Positions 60,755-64,000 of a DNA stretch of 64,000 nucleotides are shown here, one piece after another (the stretch's first letter is position 1; each line of letters opens with the position of its first letter). Source of the DNA: Pyrocephalus nanus (Eukaryota; Chordata; Aves; Passeriformes; Tyrannidae); assembly GCA_038380795.1 (NCBI GenBank), contig CM076277.1, positions 1 through 64,000 on the forward strand, read 5' to 3'. Position numbers and translations under genes: made by a program. Below the pieces are notes generated by a model. It was not told where the DNA came from and ran no database searches. It worked only from the letters and a program-made list of their open reading frames with translations.

Positions 60755-62952
60755 GGCCAAGGCCGAGCCCTTCAGGAGCCACAGGAAGAGCTCTGGGATA
60801 ACAGATTTAGTACCAGAAGGAATTGCAGCCAGGAAAGAGCAGAGTGGGAACGTGGGAACAGCAATGCAGACCCCACGGGCGGTGCAGAAGGAGGGGCAGG
60901 AGGTGCTCCAGGCGCCAGAGCTGAGGCCCTGCAGCCCCTGGGGGAGCATCGGGGTGCAGAGACCCCCCTGCAGCCCCTGGGGGAGCATGGGGGTGCAGAG
61001 ACCCCCCTGCAGCCCTTGGAGGCTCCCACGCTGGAGCAGGGGGATGCAGGAAGGAGGATGTGACCCCGGGGCAGGCCCAGGATGGAGCAGGTCCTGGCAG
61101 GGACCTGCAGCCCGTGCAGAGGGAAGCCCAGGCTGGAGCAGGTTTTTCCCGGGCAGGACTCGTGGCCCCTGTGGGGGACCCACGCCGGGTCAGCTCATCC
61201 CTGAAGGACTGACCCCATGGAGGAGGGACCCACGGGACAGCAGGGTGGGAAGAGCTGCTGCCCGAGGGATGGACTCACTGGAGAGGTCCATCCAGGACTG
61301 TCTCCTGTGGGAGGGACCCCATGGGAGCAGGGAAGGATCCAACTCCTCTCCCTGAGCAGTGACAGAAACAACAACTGACTGTAACCCCCATTCCCATCCC
61401 CCTGCACTGCTGGGGGGAGGAAGAAGGTGGAAGGAGGGGTGGGGTGAAGATGTTTTTCAGACTGTTTTATTTCTCACTCTTTGGCTTTTATCCTGTCGGT
61501 AATAAATTTAAGTACTATCCCTACTTTGAGTCTGTTTTGCCTGTTAGTAAGCAAAACAGGGTGTTTCTCCCCACCCTTATCTCTACTCAGGAATCCTCAG
61601 TTGTTTTTTTTCTCTCCTCTGTGGAGTTACAGAGGGAGGGGGAAGTAGCAGCTTTTAGTAGGTGTTTGAAATCCAGCCAGGGTCCACCCACTTAACCAAC
61701 CCATGTGCTTGAGGCCCTTTTGTGATGTCACAGCCTATCCCCTCCGTTCTGGAATAGCCCTTGGCAACCAAAGAACCAACACCCCACCAGGTCAGAATGC
61801 AGCCCCACCCATGTGCCCTTTTATGATATCCCGGCCCATCCTCTCCATTCTGGAATAGTCCCTGGAAACCAAAGAACCAACTCCCCACACCCCCACAGTG
61901 CAGCCCCATCTGCCATGGGACTCTTTGGGAAGTCACGGCCTTTCCCCCAGCAAAGAAAGCCCTTACCCTTCGTCTGCCATGTGCAGTTGTTGGGCCACTA
62001 CTGGCACTGCATGGATTGCAAGAGCTTTCTGTCCTGGCACCTTTTGTCTGGAAGGAATCTGGAATCTTCATCCGTATTCAATGTTGGCAGTCTGACTGAC
62101 GGTTTAAGTGAAGGCCTCTGAAAAGAAAGAGACAGCCCTTTCCCCCAGGAAAGAAAGCCTGTAACCTTTAGGTGCAGTTGGTGGGCCACCCTGAGCAGTC
62201 AATGGGTAGCAAGAGCTTTCTGTCCTGGCACCTTTTGTCTGGCAGGAATCTTTGCCCAGATTCAAATTTGGCAGTTGGACTGACAATTCCAGCATGGGGC
62301 TCCTGCAAGCGAACGACAGCCCTGCCCTCCAGGAAAGAAACCCCTTCCCCTCGGTCTCTTTCCCTGTTCTATAAAATACAACCTGCAGGGCAGCTTTCTG
62401 CCATCTTTTCTCTTGGGAATTGTGAAGATAGACCTGCTCCCATGTTTAACACCTCAGGCAAAACCACCCTGTAAACACCTTTCCCAACCTTCCCCATCCT
62501 TTTCCAAAGCCGAGATGTGGAAAGAACAAGTGCCCTTGTCCCTGGCTGTGCTGCTGTGCTGGGAGTCTCTTCCCTCCAGCTCTGCACACGGGCACTGCCC
62601 CTGCAGCTCCAGAGAAGGGCTGAAGAAGCATCTTCAACACAGAAATCAGGGCAGGGAACTTTATTTCATTCAAATGTTGTGATGGTTTTGGTCTAGGTCT
62701 TCCTGGTAACCAGCTTGTAACCAAGGAAGAGGCCATGTACCCAGTATTCCATACAATTTTTATTGTATTCCATACAACCCGAACCCGAACCCTAACCCTA
62801 ACCCTAACCCTTACCCTAACCCTAACTCTAACCCTAACCCTAACCCGAACCCTAACCCTAACCCTAACCCTAGCTCTAACCCTAACCCTAACCCTAACCC
62901 TAACCCTAGCCCTAAAACCCTAACCCTAACCCTAATCCTAACCTTAACCGCT
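60755..62952 (+). repeat. Satellite unit 24 (2198 bp)
   Basis: LTR-derived part 60755-61691; two minisatellite copies at 60931-61008; hairpin variant at 61532-61559; AATAAA at 61501; TATAAAA at 62370. Copy of unit 22 at offset 4433 bp. Confidence 0.95.
62778..62949. repeat. Interstitial telomere array 24, class D
   Basis: 172 bp (6x28+4). It has two instead of three CCCGAA at the start and a full CCCTAA run later. It therefore reached the same length as array 22 by losing a different hexamer. Confidence 0.95.
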
Positions 62953-64000
62953 GGCCAAGGCCGAGCCCTTCAGGAGCCACAGGAAGAGCTCTGGGATAAC
63001 AGATTTAGTACCAGAAGGAATTGCAGCCAGGAAAGAGCAGAGTGGGAACGTGGGAACAGCAATGCAGACCCCACGGGCGGTGCAGAAGGAGGGGCAGGAG
63101 GTGCTCCAGGCGCCAGAGCTGAGGCCCTGCAGCCCCTGGGGGAGCATCGGGGTGCAGAGACCCCCCTGCAGCCCCTGGGGGAGCATCGGGGTGCAGAGAC
63201 CCCCCTGCAGCCCCTTAGGGAGCATGGGGGTGCAGAGACCCCCCTGCAGCCCTTGGAGGCTCCCACGCTGGAGCAGGGGGATGCAGGAAGGAGGCTGTGA
63301 CCCCGGGGCAGGCCCAGGATGGAGCAGGTCCTGGCAGGGACCTGCAGCCCGTGCAGAGGGAAGCCCAGGCTGGAGCAGGTTTTTCCCGGGCAGGACTCGT
63401 GGCCCCTGTGGGGGACCCACGCCGGGTCAGCTCATCCCTGAAGGACTGACCCCATGGAGGAGGGACCCACGGGACAGCAGGGTGGGAAGAGCTGCTGCCC
63501 GAGGGATGGACTCACTGGAGAGGTCCATCCAGGACTGTCTCCTGTGGGAGGGACCCCATGGGAGCAGGGAAGGATCCAACTCCTCTCCCTGAGCAGTGAC
63601 AGAAACAACAACTGACTGTAACCCCCATTCCCATCCCCCTGCACTGCTGGGGGGAGGAAGAAGGTGGAAGGAGGGGTGGGGTGAAGATGTTTTTCAGACT
63701 GTTTTATTTCTCACTCTTTGGCTTTTATCCTGTCGGTAATAAATTTAAGTACTATCCCTACTTTGAGTCTGTTTTGCCTGTTAGTAAGCAAAACAGGGTG
63801 TTTCTCCCCACCCTTATCTCTACTCAGGAATCCTCAGTTGTTTTTTTTCTCTCCTCTGTGGAGTTACAGAGGGAGGGGGAAGTAGCAGCTTTTAGTAGGT
63901 GTTTGAAATCCAGCCAGGGTCCACCCACTTAACCAACCCATGTGCTTGAGGCCCTTTTGTGATGTCACAGCCTATCCCCTCCGTTCTGGAATAGCCCTTG
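62953..64000 (+). repeat. Satellite unit 25, partial (cut by window edge)
   Basis: 1048 bp are visible: the LTR-derived part to 63928, three minisatellite copies at 63129-63245, AATAAA at 63738, the hairpin variant at 63769-63796, and the first ~70 bp of the non-LTR segment. The front matches unit 23, but the hairpin allele is that of units 22 and 24. Confidence 0.95.

Larger units (their letters stand above)
9271..64000 (+). repeat. Subtelomeric macrosatellite array, 24 full units plus one partial
   Basis: Each unit is taken to start at GGCCAAGGCCGAGCCC. Starts are at 9271, 11434, 13639, 15922, 18175, 20430, 22680, 24963, 27204, 29465, 31682, 33932, 36227, 38453, 40700, 42961, 45172, 47467, 49701, 51906, 54165, 56322, 58520, 60755 and 62953. 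All units are head-to-tail and differ by few substitutions. The plus-strand orientation given is that of the LTR-derived part, judged by its AATAAA signal. The array continues past the right edge. I do not recognise the whole unit as a named satellite. Confidence 0.97.

Noticed and set aside
9271..64000. CRISPR-like or bacterial repeat array
   Set aside because: The repeats are 2.2 kb and contiguous, with vertebrate telomere sequence between them; there are no short spacers or cas genes.
9271..64000. Array as an assembly artefact from collapsed or duplicated reads
   Set aside because: Units carry private substitutions, different minisatellite copy numbers and different tract lengths, which artificial duplication would not make. 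The longest near-identical blocks still deserve read-depth checks.

Overview
The window is one end of a vertebrate chromosome, most likely a bird and probably a songbird. It starts with about 9.2 kb of CCCTAA (TTAGGG on the minus strand) and then becomes a head-to-tail array of a roughly 2.2 kb subtelomeric satellite that runs off the right edge. The bird assignment rests on the first ~890 bp of every satellite unit, which I recognise from memory as a diverged solo LTR of a retrovirus-like element common in songbird genomes. No database search was possible. I find no convincing protein-coding gene, tRNA, rRNA or CRISPR array.

Layout. Bases 1-7934 are almost perfect CCCTAA with only four single-base interruptions. 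Bases 7935-9267 are telomere repeats increasingly mixed with CCCGAA and other variants. From 9271 to the window end there are 24 complete satellite units and one partial unit, all in the same orientation, with start-to-start spacing of 2157-2295 bp. Each unit has the same parts in order: a GC-rich LTR-derived segment containing a 39-bp minisatellite (1-3 copies) and a plus-strand AATAAA; a ~1.09 kb segment of unknown origin with nested 101-bp and 191-bp subrepeats and a plus-strand TATAAAA; an AT-rich junction with two copies of GTATTCCATACAA; and a 172-274 bp degenerate interstitial telomere array. That array joins the next unit through a conserved sequence.

The length bookkeeping is strict. 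From unit start to interstitial array, every complete unit is 1976 bp plus 39 bp for each extra minisatellite copy. The only exceptions are a 1-bp deletion in units 5, 9 and 15 and an 8-bp longer hairpin variant in units 18, 22 and 24. All 24 interstitial arrays have length 6n+4, so they have changed only by whole hexamers. Array sequence falls into four classes (A, B, C, D), whose order from unit 1 is A B A B A C A B A A C A A B A C A A C A D D D D. Multi-unit blocks recur at fixed offsets (about 4.4, 9.0, 11.2 and 13.5 kb), the sign of repeated block duplication and gene conversion.

The organisation resembles yeast Y' elements or the TALT units of C. elegans: non-telomeric cassettes separated by telomere repeats and capped by a terminal telomere. 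The TATA and AATAAA positions suggest, as an untested inference, rightward transcripts that cross each interstitial array and carry CCCUAA RNA. Leftward (TERRA-sense) transcripts would meet AAUAAA just after each interstitial array, but not between the GC-rich part of unit 1 and the chromosome end.
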